Origin: Cyanocohniella sp. LLY
GTDB taxonomy: Bacteria; Cyanobacteriota; Cyanobacteriia; Cyanobacteriales; Nostocaceae
Assembly (NCBI GenBank): GCA_022241785.1
Contig: JAKOMP010000001.1
Location: 124,001-188,000, forward strand
Reading direction: 5' to 3'
Length of the DNA stretch: 64,000 bases
Shown: positions 52,404 to 63,354 of the stretch, piece after piece
Layout: each line of letters opens with the position of its first letter
Numbering within the stretch: the first letter of the stretch is position 1
The notes under the pieces: generated by a model
Databases searched by the model: none
What the model was told of the DNA's origin: nothing
The model's input: the letters and a program-made list of their open reading frames with translations, nothing else
Program-made: the position numbers and the translations under genes

Positions 52404-53732
52404 ATGAAAAATGTCAAGTTAGCCAAGGTTTGGGATGCACTTCATACTAGCTACTGGTTTTTACCAGGAATCTTGGCAATAAGTTCGATAATTTTAGCCG
52501 TGGTAACGTTGACTCTTGACCGCATCATTGATTTTGATGATTGGGATTGGATGTATGCAGGTGGCCCCGAAGGATCAAGAGCAGTACTTTCGGCGATCGC
52601 CAGTTCAATGGTGAGTGTTACGGCTACATCTTTTTCTATTACCATTGTGGCAATGCAACTAGCTTCTTCCACTTTTGGGCCGAGGCTGTTGCGTAATTTT
52701 ATGAAAGATACAGGCAATCAAATTGTTTTGGGTGTATTCATTGGCACGTTTATTTATTCCTTGCTGGTGCTGCGTGCCATTTATAATGAAGACTTCGATT
52801 TGTTTGTACCTCATCTTTCTGTCACCGTTGGTATCGCCCTAGCGATTGTGAGCATTGGCGTACTGATTTACTTTATTCATCATGCATCCACAATTATTCA
52901 AGCATCACACGTGCTGCAAAGTGTGAGTGACGATTTAGATAAAGCGATAGATCGATTATTTCCCGAAAAAATTGGTGTTAATCCCCAAACAGATCAACCA
53001 TATAAAGAAGATGTTCCACCAGATTTTCCATTGCAGGCTTACCCCATTAAAACTAAGAAAAATGGTTATTTGCAAGCAATTAATGATGAAAAATTGATGG
53101 AAATTGCCCGTCAGTATGATCTTTTAGTACATGTTAAATTTCGACCGGGCAACTTTATTGTTAAGGGTAGTGAATTAGTAATGGTTTGGCCTGGGGTACG
53201 AGTAAATAACAAGCTGAAGCAGCAACTACAACAAATATTTATCATAGGAAAAGAACGTACAGAACAGCAGGATGTAGAGTTTCCTATCCAACAGTTAGTG
53301 GAAATTGCTCTACGTGCTATTTCTCCGGGAATTAATGATCCTTTCACTGCTATTCGCTGTATTGATCGTTTGTGTGCAGGACTATGTTATCTAGTACAAA
53401 GGGAGTTTCCCTCACCCTATCGCTACGATTCTGATAACCAATTGAGGGTGATGGTTCCATCCTTAGATTTTGCGGGCATAGTCGGTCAAGCCTTTAACCA
53501 AATTAGACAATATGGCAAGTCTGACGCCGCTGTGACAATTCGTTTACTAGAGGCGATCGCCTTGGTTGCTACTCATACCCAAAATCCGCACCATCGGCAA
53601 GTTTTGCGGCGACATGCTGACATGATTGAACGCGGTAGCCATGAAGGTTTACCAGAATCACAAGACCGCAAGGATGTCCACAGAAAATACGATTATGTTA
53701 TTCAAGCCTTGGCAGCAAACTATGAAATGTAG
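52404..53732 (+). CDS. DUF2254 membrane protein
   Basis: The 442-residue protein has at least four N-terminal membrane helices (about residues 18-170: WFLPGILAISSIILAVVTLTL, VLSAIASSMVSVTATSFSIT, LGVFIGTFIYSLLVL and VTVGIALAIVSIGVLIYFI) and a long soluble C-terminal part. FSITIVAMQLASSTFGPRLLRNF and FPIQQLVEIALRAISPGINDPFTA are characteristic DUF2254 motifs. The function is unknown. It is 21 bp after the mscS gene, likely co-transcribed. Confidence 0.85.
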   Translation: MKNVKLAKVWDALHTSYWFLPGILAISSIILAVVTLTLDRIIDFDDWDWMYAGGPEGSRAVLSAIASSMVSVTATSFSITIVAMQLASSTFGPRLLRNFMKDTGNQIVLGVFIGTFIYSLLVLRAIYNEDFDLFVPHLSVTVGIALAIVSIGVLIYFIHHASTIIQASHVLQSVSDDLDKAIDRLFPEKIGVNPQTDQPYKEDVPPDFPLQAYPIKTKKNGYLQAINDEKLMEIARQYDLLVHVKFRPGNFIVKGSELVMVWPGVRVNNKLKQQLQQIFIIGKERTEQQDVEFPIQQLVEIALRAISPGINDPFTAIRCIDRLCAGLCYLVQREFPSPYRYDSDNQLRVMVPSLDFAGIVGQAFNQIRQYGKSDAAVTIRLLEAIALVATHTQNPHHRQVLRRHADMIERGSHEGLPESQDRKDVHRKYDYVIQALAANYEM

Positions 53733-53853
53733 AAAATGACTCAGCGATTTTATCTTTCTTAAGGTAGAGAAAAATAATCATATAGATAGAAGAAAAGATA
53801 ATTTTCCTTGTATAGAATAGCAAAATGTTAAAAACTACCTATAAAAATCAAAA

Positions 53854-53901
53854 AAGAATTTTTTGTTGTCGAACTGTCAAAATTTCCAACAAAAAATTCT
53901 T
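53854..53901 (+). terminator. AT-rich perfect hairpin after the DUF2254 gene
   Basis: AAGAATTTTTTGTTG (53854-53868) and CAACAAAAAATTCTT (53887-53901) form a perfect 15-bp stem with an 18-nt loop, followed by TCTC. The position, about 120 bp past the stop, suits a transcript end. The remaining 53733-54046 has no gene. Confidence 0.5.
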
Positions 53902-54046
53902 TCTCATGATTTAGGCAGTTTATATGCTCTTGGTTTATTTACTACATCTTCATAATTGATTTGATGAGATGTAAATAAATCAACTATGAGCAAAATTTGT
54001 GTATCTTACTTGCAGAAAAATAAAGAGCAAAAAAGAGGAGTGTTTT

Positions 54047-54874
54047 ATGGTGAATAAACTGAATAACAATCAATCTACAAACCGGATTAACAGGCTGTGG
54101 AAATCCAAAGGCGCTGCTGTTCTCATCCTGGGAACCCTGCTACTTTCGGCTTGTGAAAATGGAGTACCTGAGGCAACTGCACCTGAGTCCCCAGGAGCCG
54201 GTACAACTGAGCAAGTCTCAGACCGCACACAAGAATTAATTGGACAAACCGTAACGGTAAGAAGTGAACCGGAGAACATGGTAAGTCCGACAACCTTCAC
54301 AATCACTGATAGCGATTTGTTTGGCGATGAAACTGTTCTCGTTGTCAATGCCACAGGACAACCTTTGACTATGCCTGAAGGTAAAAATATAGATGTTCAA
54401 GCCACAGGGGTAGTACGGAGATTTAACTTGGCAGAAGTTAATCAAGAGTACAACTTAAACTTACAAGCAGACGCGTACAGTGAATACGAAAATCGCCCTG
54501 CTATCATTGCTCAATCATTGGCATTAGCACCCGATCCTGGTGATATTACTTCTGAACCCGATTTATTCTATGGTCAAACTCTGGCTATCACCGGTGAAGT
54601 AGGAGAAAGAAAAGATAATGCTTCTTTCATCTTAGGAGAAGACCAATTGCTGGGTGGAGATGAGTTACTAGTAATACATCCACAGCCACAAGCAAATCTT
54701 AACGAAGGAGATAATGTAGTAGTTACAGGTGAGGTACGGCCATTTAATGTTGCCGAACTACAGCGAGACTACAACCTGACTTGGGATGCTAACTTACAAG
54801 GTCAGCTACAAGAAGAATATGGCAACAGACCTGTGATAGTTGCTACTAATGTCTATCCCAAAGTAGACAACTAA
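54047..54874 (+). CDS. Lipoprotein with two tandem repeat domains
   Basis: The 275-residue product (ATG 54047, preceded by GAGGAGTGTTTT; an upstream in-frame ATG at 53999 is less likely) has a lipobox LLLSAC and so is likely membrane-anchored. After a short linker the body is an internal duplication: about residues 60-160 and 165-270. Paired segments are IGQTVTVRSE/YGQTLAITGE, TDSDLFGDETVLVVN/GEDQLLGGDELLVIH, VVRRFNLAEVNQEYNL/EVRPFNVAELQRDYNL and EYENRPAIIAQSL/EYGNRPVIVATNV. Beta-rich OB-like domains are likely. Function unknown. Confidence 0.78.
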   Translation: MVNKLNNNQSTNRINRLWKSKGAAVLILGTLLLSACENGVPEATAPESPGAGTTEQVSDRTQELIGQTVTVRSEPENMVSPTTFTITDSDLFGDETVLVVNATGQPLTMPEGKNIDVQATGVVRRFNLAEVNQEYNLNLQADAYSEYENRPAIIAQSLALAPDPGDITSEPDLFYGQTLAITGEVGERKDNASFILGEDQLLGGDELLVIHPQPQANLNEGDNVVVTGEVRPFNVAELQRDYNLTWDANLQGQLQEEYGNRPVIVATNVYPKVDN

Positions 54875-54900
54875 TTTAAATTTGCTCCATTGATTTGGGC

Positions 54901-54937
54901 AACGGGTGTTAGATAGGCTTATAAGCTAACGCCCGTT
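54901..54937 (+). terminator. Hairpin after the lipoprotein gene
   Basis: AACGGGTGTTAG (54901-54912) pairs with CTAACGCCCGTT (54926-54937) over 12 positions with one G-T pair. It begins 26 bp after the stop codon. There is no clear T-run. Confidence 0.55.
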
Positions 54938-55082
54938 AGCTATTAGACTAAATTTGTTCAAAAAGCCTGGGTAGACGGTGAAGAATTTAATTGTCAAGGA
55001 AATTATTTAGAAATTGAGCGATTTCAGCGAGTTTGCTTATAGGCAAACATCACCTCAAACGAGTACAAGGAATTAGCGGATG

Positions 55083-55295
55083 TCAAATCTGCTTAATTAG
55101 TCGCAAGCTTTCACAAACTGGGTTTTGGCAGCGTCGAATTTTTAGGCGTAGTTGTACCACTCTCTTCAGGGTCCTTATGTGGCAATAACTGTCATATTCA
55201 TGCGACTTCGCTGGACTACAATTATGACAGTCTTGTTGTATACACTCCCAGACTGTTTTTGATGCAGATTCCGGCTTGGGTCTTCTCCTGGCCAT
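55083..55295 (-). pseudogene. Degenerate transposase N-terminal fragment
   Basis: The 70-residue frame contains ECIQQDCHNCSPAKSHEYDS, YCHIRTLKRVVQLRLKIRRC and NPVCES. Cys spacing and the LKIRRCxNPxC motif resemble the zinc-binding N-terminal region of an IS transposase, but no transposase body follows. It is a short, probably inactive remnant. The surrounding 54875-55584 holds this and the two hairpins (54901-54937 and 55535-55569), nothing else. Confidence 0.4.
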
Positions 55296-55534
55296 TTAGC
55301 ACCCCTATTGAAATTTTCCGATTCTTGTTAGCTTACCTGAAATTTTTGTTTTTCTAGCTAGTTTTGTCACATTAGCAATGAAAACATACATCAGTCGTTG
55401 GTCATTGGTCAATAGCACTAAAAACTGATACCAAAACTACGCATCCCCCGACTGTAAATGAAAACGAGCTAATTACAATGCTTTTATAGCTGTGTGATCA
55501 GTTAAAATTCTTAACTTTTATATATATAAAATTA

Positions 55535-55569
55535 AAATCCACCTAAACATATAACTGCTTGGTGGATTT
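55535..55569 (-). terminator. Terminator of ssrA
   Basis: AAATCCACC (55535-55543) and GGTGGATTT (55561-55569) form a 9-bp stem. On the minus strand the hairpin is followed by T-rich TTTAATTTTATATA, 16 bp past the 3' end of tmRNA. Confidence 0.75.
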
Positions 55570-55584
55570 GTTTTTAGTTATTAG

Positions 55585-55971
55585 TGGATCCGAGCAGAGT
55601 CGAACTGCTGTCCAAATTGGGTATTTACCCCCCGCTCATTCACAGGTTTAGCCTTTCTGACCCTCAAGGCGGGAATCGTTCATTATCCCGAACGTAGGAT
55701 GCTCTGATTAATTCTTAGCTAACAAGCCAATCAGAGAACACTTGTTAGAGCGTCCGTTGGGGGTTGGTCTTCAATCCTTAACGGAGTCGAATCGAAGACG
55801 CTCGAACCTATAAGAGGTTTTTATGCAACTGCTAAAGCAGGCTTACGAGCAAAGCTAACGATGTTATTCGCATTTACTTTTTTTTTGAGCCTTTGATTTC
55901 CGAGAGGAGACTCACTCTCGACCTGAATCACAGAGTAGCGTTCGCCAACCTGTCGAAACCGTTACGGACCC
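55585..55971 (-). ncRNA. ssrA: tmRNA (ssrA)
   Basis: The tmRNA releases stalled ribosomes and tags the nascent chain. The 5' end GGGTCCGTAACGGTTTCGAC (minus, 55971) pairs with the 3' CGGATCC-A acceptor at 55585-55592, forming the tRNA-like domain. The resume codon and tag are seen as ANNIVSFARKPALAVA followed by TAA, within about 55812-55862. The 3' CCA is not encoded. The 387-nt length is normal for a one-piece cyanobacterial tmRNA. Confidence 0.97.
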
Positions 55972-56088
55972 ATGTCTTCATATTTCAATTATAATACTCT
56001 GTTTGGCAATTGTGTGGTGCGACGAGAAAATTTGGGTTTATGCCAGTGTTGCGGAAAAACACAGCGTATCTGGATGGGAAGTTGGCAG

Positions 56089-56793
56089 TTACTTAAATAG
56101 TGGAATAATCCAGGCAGCAACAATGCTGATGAGGATAGCTGATTCTAATAACACCAGAGTACGCGAAGATGGAAACCAGTTCGACCAGGAACCTTGCCAG
56201 AGACTTGACCACCATTGAGAGATATGGGCAGACCAGAAAGTAGGACTATCTTTGTCACGAAATTGCCAATTGAGCATGGATAGCAGTAACGGAACTCCGC
56301 CAACTTTGGCATTGATCAACAAGTGAAAGGCGATCGCCACCACCATAATCACCCATGCAATTAAGTGAGCATAATACCAAACATGATTTAATTCCCCTTG
56401 TGGCAACCATGTTTCATCCATCATCTTGCCGCTAAATAACGCAAAGGTTAAAGCCAGGAGGGCAAAGGTATTTGTCAAGCGGTTTAATGTATACCACCAA
56501 ATGGGTTTACCAACCTGAACTAATTTAGTCAACGAATCAGGCTGAATCAGTCGCTTCTGACCTTTATGGAATGCATAGAGTACAAACGCCGGAAATATCA
56601 GTAAGGTAAATAATCCAAAAGTTCCATGTAAGCCTTCAATTTCTCGATAGGAAGGCAATGGAATTCTTCCCCAGCGCCCATCATAGGTATCATAAGTCCA
56701 GAAAGCCGTTAAAATTGCAGCTACTAAAAACACACCAGTGAGTCCATGCAAAATGCGAAGGAGGAGTGGTTGATAGGGTCGAGTCAATTTCAT
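56089..56793 (-). CDS. Cytochrome b561-like / DUF4405-type membrane protein
   Basis: The product (234 residues from ATG 56793; a TTG three codons earlier is also in frame) has four to five membrane helices, for example GLTGVFLVAAILTAFW, LFTLLIFPAFVLYAF and LIAWVIMVVAIAFHLLI. Histidines H16, H56, H76, H137, H143 and H157 lie near or in helices and could bind haem, as in cytochrome b561 or the hydrogenase b-type subunit. No partner redox gene is adjacent. The 56794-57065 gap upstream of it shows nothing clear. Confidence 0.68.
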   Translation of the reverse strand: MKLTRPYQPLLLRILHGLTGVFLVAAILTAFWTYDTYDGRWGRIPLPSYREIEGLHGTFGLFTLLIFPAFVLYAFHKGQKRLIQPDSLTKLVQVGKPIWWYTLNRLTNTFALLALTFALFSGKMMDETWLPQGELNHVWYYAHLIAWVIMVVAIAFHLLINAKVGGVPLLLSMLNWQFRDKDSPTFWSAHISQWWSSLWQGSWSNWFPSSRTLVLLESAILISIVAAWIIPLFK

Positions 56794-57065
56794 GTACACC
56801 AATGAGTAGTAAGTATACTTGTGGCATTAATCTAGACACAAAATGATTTATTGCCCGAAAAAATAGTTCTCTGGTTATTTCTTAATGTATTGATTAAGCA
56901 AAAATTTAACTTTAATTATGAGAATAAAATGAAATAAAAATAAAAATTTTTATGTTGAAACTTACACATATTATTATATTTCATTACTTACTAAAAATAG
57001 CCAATTGCTAATAATCCGTACGACTAGCAACTAGCTATTTTTTAAACTAAACAATTAACAATTCC

Positions 57066-58013
57066 CTAAGTTAGTGCTTCAGCACCACCCACAACCTCTA
57101 GGAGTTCTTGGGTAATAGCGGCTTGTCTTGCTTTGTTATAAGACAAGGACAGAGATTTAATCAATTCACCGGCATTTTCGCTGGCGTTGTTCATTGCTGT
57201 CATCCGCGCTGCTAGTTCACTGGCTGCTGATTCTTGTAGCGCTCGTAATAGTTGGTTACTGAGATACAAGGGCAACAGAGAATCCAGAATCTGCACTGGG
57301 TCTTGTTCAAAAATCATGTCACGGGGCAAAGGCCGGGCTGTACTGGTCACTTTTTGCCGTTCGACTTCAAATTGACCGCCACGAGTTGTGAGGCGGAAGA
57401 TTTCGTCATCTGCGGCTTCTAGACCTTGAGGATCTAAAGGAAGCAGAGTTTGCACCACAGGGCGGGAGCTAACCAAGGAGACAAATCTGGTATAAATTAA
57501 CTCAATGCGATCTACATTTTCTGAGAGGAACAAAGAAAGTAGTTGATCGGCAATTTCTGTAGCTTCTGCTGCTGTAGGAATTTGCTCTAAGCCTGTGTAG
57601 GTGCCATCGATGGGTTGTTCCCGACGTTGGAAATACTGAATGGCTTTGCGTCCTACCAGTACGTATTTGTAATTTACACCTTCGGCTTGGAGTTCTTTGG
57701 CGCGGTTTTCGGCACGACGGATCACATTAGTGTTGTAACCGCCACACAAACCGCGATCGCCTGAAATTACCAATAATCCTACTGTCTTAACTTCCCGTTT
57801 TTTCAGTAGTGGCAAATCTACATCTTCAAACCGCAGACGAGTTTGCAAGCCATACAGTACTTGTGCCAAGCGATCGGCAAAGGGACGAGTCGCAGTTACC
57901 TGTTCTTGGGCGCGACGTACCCTAGCAGCCGCTACCAGCCGCATGGCTTCTGTAATTTTTTTGGTGTTTTTGACCGACTGAATGCGATCGCGTATTGCTT
58001 TGAGATTGGCCAT
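57066..58013 (-). CDS. atpG: ATP synthase gamma subunit
   Basis: Gamma is the rotating central stalk of F1. The 315-residue protein (start [17 protein letters not shown] at 58013; an earlier start would add nine unconserved residues) has the N-terminal helix, [14 protein letters not shown], and the C-terminal helix [34 protein letters not shown]. It includes the cyanobacterial insertion (about residues 195-230). It is the last gene of the atp cluster in the minus direction; beta and epsilon subunits are elsewhere, as is usual in cyanobacteria. Confidence 0.96.
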   Translation of the reverse strand: MANLKAIRDRIQSVKNTKKITEAMRLVAAARVRRAQEQVTATRPFADRLAQVLYGLQTRLRFEDVDLPLLKKREVKTVGLLVISGDRGLCGGYNTNVIRRAENRAKELQAEGVNYKYVLVGRKAIQYFQRREQPIDGTYTGLEQIPTAAEATEIADQLLSLFLSENVDRIELIYTRFVSLVSSRPVVQTLLPLDPQGLEAADDEIFRLTTRGGQFEVERQKVTSTARPLPRDMIFEQDPVQILDSLLPLYLSNQLLRALQESAASELAARMTAMNNASENAGELIKSLSLSYNKARQAAITQELLEVVGGAEALT

Positions 58014-58110
58014 ATTCTTAAGTTCTGAGTCCCTAGTCAATAGTCAAATGTCAACAGTCAATAGCCATTAAGTGTTTCCCCATGACTCATGACTATTGAC
58101 CAATGACTAA

Positions 58111-59631
58111 TTACGCTGTTGCTTGGAAGGTCTTTTTGTATTCTACGAGTGCTTCCTTCAAGGCTGTCTCTTCTTCGTCACCCAGTACTTTTTTGCTCTT
58201 TACGGAGTCAGTATACTGAGGCTTACCTGTTTTTAAGTACTCTCTTAAACCTTTGGTAAAGGTGGTAACTTTATCTACAGGTACATCATCCATGTAACCA
58301 TTAATACCAGCATATAGAATTGCTACTTGCTCGTATACTGACAAGGGAGCATTTTGTGGCTGCTTGAGTAATTCGCGTAATCTTTGACCACGTGCCAATT
58401 GGTCTTGGGTAGCTTTATCCAAGTCAGAAGCAAATTGAGCAAAGGCTTGCAGGTCGTCAAACTGGGCTAGTTCCAATTTCACTTTACCGGCAACTTTTTT
58501 CATAGCCTTTGTTTGGGCTGCCGAACCCACACGGGATACAGAAATACCAGGGTTTACAGCCGGACGAATACCAGCGTTAAATAAGTCAGATGACAAGAAT
58601 ATCTGACCATCGGTAATAGAAATTACATTGGTGGGGATGTATGCCGAAACGTCACCAGCTTGGGTTTCGATGATTGGTAACGCAGTCATACTGCCTTTAC
58701 CCAATTCGTCACTGAGTTTAGCGGCTCTTTCCAACAAGCGGGAGTGGATAAAGAATACATCTCCAGGGTAAGCTTCCCGTCCTGGTGGCCGACGTAGCAA
58801 CAGGGACATTTGGCGATAAGCTTGGGCTTGCTTGGAAAGGTCATCGTAAACCACCAAGGTAGCTTTGCCTTTGTACATGAAGTACTCAGCGATGGTTGCC
58901 CCAGTGTAAGGAGCTAGGTATTGTAGTGTAGCTGGTTCACTGGCACTAGCGGCAACGACTACGGTGTAGTCCATTGCGCCTTTTTCTTGTAAGGTTTGGA
59001 CCACGTTAGCCACGGTGGATGCTTTTTGGCCAATGGCAACATAGACACAAATTACATCTTCACCTTTCTGGTTGATGATTGTGTCGATAGCGATCGCCGT
59101 TTTACCTGTTTGACGGTCACCAATGATCAATTCCCGTTGTCCCCGACCAATGGGAATCATGGAGTCGATAGCTGTAATACCCGTTTGCATGGGTTCGTGT
59201 ACAGACCGACGGGCAATAATACCAGGTGCTGGAGATTCAATCAAACGGCTATCGCTAGTTTTGATGTCTCCTTTACCATCAATGGCCACACCCAAGGCAT
59301 CGACAACCCGGCCAATTAGGGCTTCACCTACGGGAACCTGAGCAATTCTGCCGGTAGCGGTTACAGAGCTACCTTCTTGAATGTTCAGACCTTGACCCAT
59401 CAGCACCGCGCCCACGTTATCTTCTTCTAAGTTCTGGGCGATGCCGATTGTGCCATCTTCAAATTCTAATAGTTCCCCAGCCATAGCCTTTTCTAGACCA
59501 TAGATCCGGGCAATACCGTCACCCACTTGTAGAACGGTACCAACATTAGCAACTTTGACTTCTTGGTCGTATTGCTCGATTTGCTGCTGAATAATGCTGC
59601 TGATTTCGTCAGGTCTAATTGAAATACTCAT
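58111..59631 (-). CDS. atpA: ATP synthase alpha subunit
   Basis: The 506-residue product starts at ATG 59631 ([20 protein letters not shown]); an upstream in-frame extension runs into repeat DNA and is rejected. The P-loop GDRQTGKT and the signature [17 protein letters not shown], together with the [20 protein letters not shown] segment, identify the non-catalytic alpha subunit. It lies between atpH and atpG in the cluster. Confidence 0.97.
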   Translation of the reverse strand: MSISIRPDEISSIIQQQIEQYDQEVKVANVGTVLQVGDGIARIYGLEKAMAGELLEFEDGTIGIAQNLEEDNVGAVLMGQGLNIQEGSSVTATGRIAQVPVGEALIGRVVDALGVAIDGKGDIKTSDSRLIESPAPGIIARRSVHEPMQTGITAIDSMIPIGRGQRELIIGDRQTGKTAIAIDTIINQKGEDVICVYVAIGQKASTVANVVQTLQEKGAMDYTVVVAASASEPATLQYLAPYTGATIAEYFMYKGKATLVVYDDLSKQAQAYRQMSLLLRRPPGREAYPGDVFFIHSRLLERAAKLSDELGKGSMTALPIIETQAGDVSAYIPTNVISITDGQIFLSSDLFNAGIRPAVNPGISVSRVGSAAQTKAMKKVAGKVKLELAQFDDLQAFAQFASDLDKATQDQLARGQRLRELLKQPQNAPLSVYEQVAILYAGINGYMDDVPVDKVTTFTKGLREYLKTGKPQYTDSVKSKKVLGDEEETALKEALVEYKKTFQATA

Positions 59632-59671
59632 GTGTCTATTTTTTTTGCGTTCGAGACGGAAAAACAGGTTA

Positions 59672-59703
59672 GGGAGTGGGGAGTAGGGAGTAGGGAGTGG
59701 GGA
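59672..59703 (+). repeat. Heptamer repeat between atpH and atpA
   Basis: GGGAGTGGGGAGTAGGGAGT units, a degenerate AGTAGGG-family tract, separate the atpA and atpH genes. Confidence 0.7.
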
Positions 59704-59789
59704 AAACTTTTCTTGTTTCCCTTTTCCTTTAATTTTCTCATCTCCCACCAAGTTACCCGCACAGCCAGAAAACTCTAGAAGTAGCGTAA

Positions 59790-60347
59790 TTACGAATTAC
59801 TAGCTAAACGTAAAGAAAGGCGGCGTAACTGACCTCGTAAACTGGCATCAATTACCTGCGAGCCTACTTTAATGATCACACCACCAATTAACTCGCTGTC
59901 TATCTTAGTTTCTAACTCTACCTGGCGAGCATCAGTGATAGCGAGAACTTTTTCCACTACCGCTTGCTGTTGAGTTTCTGATAGAGTCACTGCTGAAGTA
60001 ACTTCTGCTAATACGGTTTGATTCAGTTGCCGTAACAACGCCAAATACTGCTGGAGGATTGCTTCTAAGAAAACAATGCGTCGTTTGTCTACCAGCAACA
60101 ACAAAAAGTTGCGGAGGTAGGGGTTAGCACTTTCACCGAGTATTTGTTTGATGGCAGCTTTTTTGCTCTCACCCTGAATAAAGGGATTGCCGATAAAGCT
60201 TTGTAGCTGCTGGTTCTCTGATAGCAGACTCCGCAAAGTCCGCGCGTCTTCGCCGAACTCTTCTGTCAAGTTTTTTGATTGCGCGATGGACAACATTGCC
60301 TGTGCGTAAGGCTGGGCTATTTCAGCTGTTGCTACCTTACTTGTCAT
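59790..60347 (-). CDS. atpH: ATP synthase delta subunit
   Basis: The delta (OSCP-like) subunit ties F1 to the peripheral stalk. The 185-residue protein has the N-terminal helical domain ([30 protein letters not shown]) and the C-terminal [20 protein letters not shown] motif. The start ATG overlaps the atpF stop as ATGA, so they are translationally coupled. Confidence 0.95.
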   Translation of the reverse strand: MTSKVATAEIAQPYAQAMLSIAQSKNLTEEFGEDARTLRSLLSENQQLQSFIGNPFIQGESKKAAIKQILGESANPYLRNFLLLLVDKRRIVFLEAILQQYLALLRQLNQTVLAEVTSAVTLSETQQQAVVEKVLAITDARQVELETKIDSELIGGVIIKVGSQVIDASLRGQLRRLSLRLASNS

Positions 60348-60907
60348 ACTCCGCCTCCCAGTTGTGCGATGCTACGTTCAATCAAAATTTGTTGAGCATC
60401 GTCGGCTATGCCGCTTTTTAGTTCCGACTCGACTTTTTGCAATGCTTGAACAACTACCCGCTGTCGCAACTGAGCGATCGCTTTATCTAGTTCTGTACTC
60501 AAGTCAGCCGCTCCTGCTGCTTGCAAGCGCTCAATATCTACAACCGCTTGCGCTAAAATAGCTTCGCCGGCAGCTTGAGCATTTTCTTGGGCTGCTGCTT
60601 TGATTCTTTCAGCTTCTGCTTGAGCTTGTGCTAGTTTTTGCTGCGCTTCTTTCAGCTGCTGTGCAGCTTGGGCGGCACGTTGTTCTGCATTCTTAATTGC
60701 TGTTTCAATATTTTCCCGGCGAGTTGTCAGGGTTTTACCCAGAACTTTCCGACCAAATACAAACAGCACAGTAATAATAATGGCCAGGTTAATGAGGTTA
60801 GTGTCAAAAATATTTGTATTTAGACCAAAACCACCATTCCCTGCTTCCTCCGCCAATTCACTTGCGACGGCGCTGGCTTGGGCCATCAACAGTAAAAAAG
60901 TCCCCAT
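60344..60907 (-). CDS. atpF: ATP synthase b subunit
   Basis: The b subunit forms half of the peripheral stalk. The 187-residue product has one N-terminal membrane helix ([20 protein letters not shown], about residues 37-56) and a long charged, Ala/Gln-rich coiled coil ([19 protein letters not shown]). A possible leader-like segment precedes the helix, as in cyanobacterial b. It pairs with the b' subunit of the next gene upstream. Confidence 0.95.
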   Translation of the reverse strand: MGTFLLLMAQASAVASELAEEAGNGGFGLNTNIFDTNLINLAIIITVLFVFGRKVLGKTLTTRRENIETAIKNAEQRAAQAAQQLKEAQQKLAQAQAEAERIKAAAQENAQAAGEAILAQAVVDIERLQAAGAADLSTELDKAIAQLRQRVVVQALQKVESELKSGIADDAQQILIERSIAQLGGGV

Positions 60908-61019
60908 GATTTTTCATCCACAACTGCGCTGCCAAGGCTTAACATTACTGACGCCGCCAATTGTTACTTAGCAAAGGCGTCTTTACAATGTCACTTAATG
61001 ATTCCAACCTACGTTTGAG

Positions 61020-61511
61020 TTAGCGCCGACTTACTAAATCTGCTCCTAAAAGCTTTTCTAGTATTTGGCGACTCAGAGCATCCACTTGTTCCTCCAATGA
61101 AGCAAAAGCTTGTTGTTTTTGCTGCTCTATTTCACTAGAGGCTTGTTCTCTTTGAACTTGAGCTTCTTGTTGGGCGGCTGCTATTTTCTCGTTAGCAGTT
61201 TTTTGCGCCTCGGCTTGAGCATCAGCAATAATTGTTTGAGCTTGGCGTCTAGCTCCTGCTAAATCTTGCTCGTATTGCTGTGCCAATTTCTCGGTTTTTG
61301 ACAAGCGTTCTTGTGCTTCTAATTGATTGTTACGGATATATTCATTCCGGCCATCAATAGCATTGCCCAATGGCTTGTATAGTGTTGCATTCAACACTAT
61401 GGCTAAAATTAAAAACTGAATTGCCATTAAGGGCAGGGTAGCATCTAGATCGAATAGCCCCCCTTCTTTGGCAACCTCTTCTACAGCTAATAAGGTGATC
61501 CAGTGTGTCAT
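61020..61511 (-). CDS. atpF2: ATP synthase b' subunit
   Basis: The b' paralogue is specific to photosynthetic bacteria and plastids and pairs with b in the stalk. The 163-residue product has a membrane helix ([20 protein letters not shown], about residues 26-45) followed by [17 protein letters not shown] and a coiled coil with [20 protein letters not shown]. The layout with a separate b gene next to it is typical of cyanobacteria. Confidence 0.95.
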   Translation of the reverse strand: MTHWITLLAVEEVAKEGGLFDLDATLPLMAIQFLILAIVLNATLYKPLGNAIDGRNEYIRNNQLEAQERLSKTEKLAQQYEQDLAGARRQAQTIIADAQAEAQKTANEKIAAAQQEAQVQREQASSEIEQQKQQAFASLEEQVDALSRQILEKLLGADLVSRR

Positions 61512-61535
61512 GGTTGCTAATTCTTAATCTACTTT

Positions 61536-61612
61536 ATTAGTCCTGAGTCCTGAGTTACGAGTTATGAGTTATGAGCTAAACTCTTAACTCCTAACTCTTA
61601 ACTCCTAATTTT
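61536..61612. repeat. Short tandem repeats between atpE and atpF2
   Basis: GAGTCCTGAGTTACGAGTTATGAGTTATGAGC and the inverted, TAACTCC-type copies further right form degenerate heptamer repeats that can fold into one another. Confidence 0.6.
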
Positions 61613-61634
61613 TTTACTCAGCACTCAGTACTGT

Positions 61635-61892
<258 letters not shown>

Positions 61893-62001
61893 TTACTTTA
61901 CTGAGTTGAATGGGTCTAGAAGTTGTTGTGTGTCAGTTGCCATTTGACCTTAATCATTGTTAAAAAACTCATGACTAAAGACTAATGACTGTTGAGGGTA
62001 T

Positions 62002-62754
62002 TTAATGCCCCTCATGCTCCTCGCCATGATGATCTTCCATCGCTTCACCGATGTAAGCAGCGGCTAAGGTGGCAAAAATTAGTGCTTGGATGGCGCTGGT
62101 AAATAGTCCCAAAGCCATTACTGGCAAAGGTACAAATAAGGGTACTAGCAATACCAATACACCTACTACAAGTTCATCAGCCAAGATGTTGCCAAATAAA
62201 CGGAAGCTTAGGGAAAGAGGCTTGGTGAAGTCTTCAATAATCTTGAATGGCAACATGAACGACACTGGCTGGACGTAGTTGCCAAAGTACCCTAAACCCT
62301 TTTTACTGAATCCAGCATAAAAATATGCTAGTGATGTCAGTAACGCCAAGGCAACAGTTGTATTGATGTCACTTGTAGGTGCTGTTAGTTCACCTTCTGG
62401 CAAATGAATCAGCTTAAAAGGAACCAGCGCCCCTGACCAATTTGACACAAAAATGAACAAAAACAAAGTGCCAACAAAAGGCACCCAAGGGCGATATTCT
62501 TTCTCGCCGATTTGGTTTTTTGCCAAATCCCGAATGAATTCCAGGGCATACTCCATTAGGTTCTGTATACCGCTGGGAATTCTTTTGATGTTACTGCTGG
62601 CGGCCACGGAAACTAGCACTAGTACACCAATAACAAACCAGGAGGTGAGAAACACCTGACCATGCAGCTTTAAGTTGCCTATTTGCCAGTACAGATGTTT
62701 ACCCACTTCCAATTCGGCAAGTGGAAGAGAGTAGAAGTTCAGAAAATTCAGCAT
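62002..62754 (-). CDS. atpB: ATP synthase a subunit
   Basis: The 250-residue protein forms the proton half-channels of Fo. Visible features are five to six membrane helices, the [22 protein letters not shown] segment with the essential Arg in SFRLFGN and the [18 protein letters not shown]-terminal region. It lies between atp1 and atpE. Confidence 0.96.
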   Translation of the reverse strand: MLNFLNFYSLPLAELEVGKHLYWQIGNLKLHGQVFLTSWFVIGVLVLVSVAASSNIKRIPSGIQNLMEYALEFIRDLAKNQIGEKEYRPWVPFVGTLFLFIFVSNWSGALVPFKLIHLPEGELTAPTSDINTTVALALLTSLAYFYAGFSKKGLGYFGNYVQPVSFMLPFKIIEDFTKPLSLSFRLFGNILADELVVGVLVLLVPLFVPLPVMALGLFTSAIQALIFATLAAAYIGEAMEDHHGEEHEGH

Positions 62755-62871
62755 TTTCTTTCCATATCAATCGTTTCTCCAATATTACCTGGAGAAGAGG
62801 AGCAAATTTGCTGTGTGGATATTCCTCACGCAAAGCTTTTGTCAGCCTTTTTGGGGTTGTCGGAGCTTTAG

Positions 62872-63354
62872 CTAGTCAGAGATAAAAGCCATCCTCACTA
62901 CGTAGATGATGAGTGTGGCTTTGTAGGTAAGAAATCCCAAAAATATGGGCAATATTTGTAGTTGATTCCACCGCGATGCCAGCAAAATCAGAGCTACTAA
63001 TAAGGCTAACCGAGTTTTGCTCAGTGCCTGCTTTTCTCTACCTAAACGCTCAACATCTTTTGCCAACATCCTCAAGTAAAGTACACCTGCACATGCCCCT
63101 AATAGATAATTCAGGGCAATGTTTAGAGAATAAGCAATCCATACAGAGATAAAAACAATCCCTGTCAAGGCAAGTGTGATTACCAGCAACTCCTGATAGA
63201 GTTGATAAAACTCTTGCATGGAAGAGCTTACTGGTTCTGTGTCCTCAAAACCAGATTGAGTATCTTGTTGTGTTGTTGGAGTGGGATCAGTCGAATTTTC
63301 TGACAAGCTCACGAGACTTGAAACCAGTACAGCTAACTTATGATGACTGCACAT
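62872..63354 (-). CDS. atpI: ATP synthase protein I (Atp1)
   Basis: Atp1/AtpI is a small membrane protein that starts many cyanobacterial atp operons and helps c-ring assembly. The 160-residue product has four membrane helices ([52 protein letters not shown] and [19 protein letters not shown]). The N-terminus before the first helix (about 45 residues, Ser/Thr-rich) is long; the real start may be further in. It is the first gene of the cluster, 117 bp before atpB. Confidence 0.85.
   Translation of the reverse strand: MCSHHKLAVLVSSLVSLSENSTDPTPTTQQDTQSGFEDTEPVSSSMQEFYQLYQELLVITLALTGIVFISVWIAYSLNIALNYLLGACAGVLYLRMLAKDVERLGREKQALSKTRLALLVALILLASRWNQLQILPIFLGFLTYKATLIIYVVRMAFISD

Noticed and set aside
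59632-59751. N-terminal extension of the ATP synthase alpha subunit
   Set aside because: The extra 40 codons translate repeat DNA and a low-complexity stretch; the family start MSISIRPDE at 59631 is clear.
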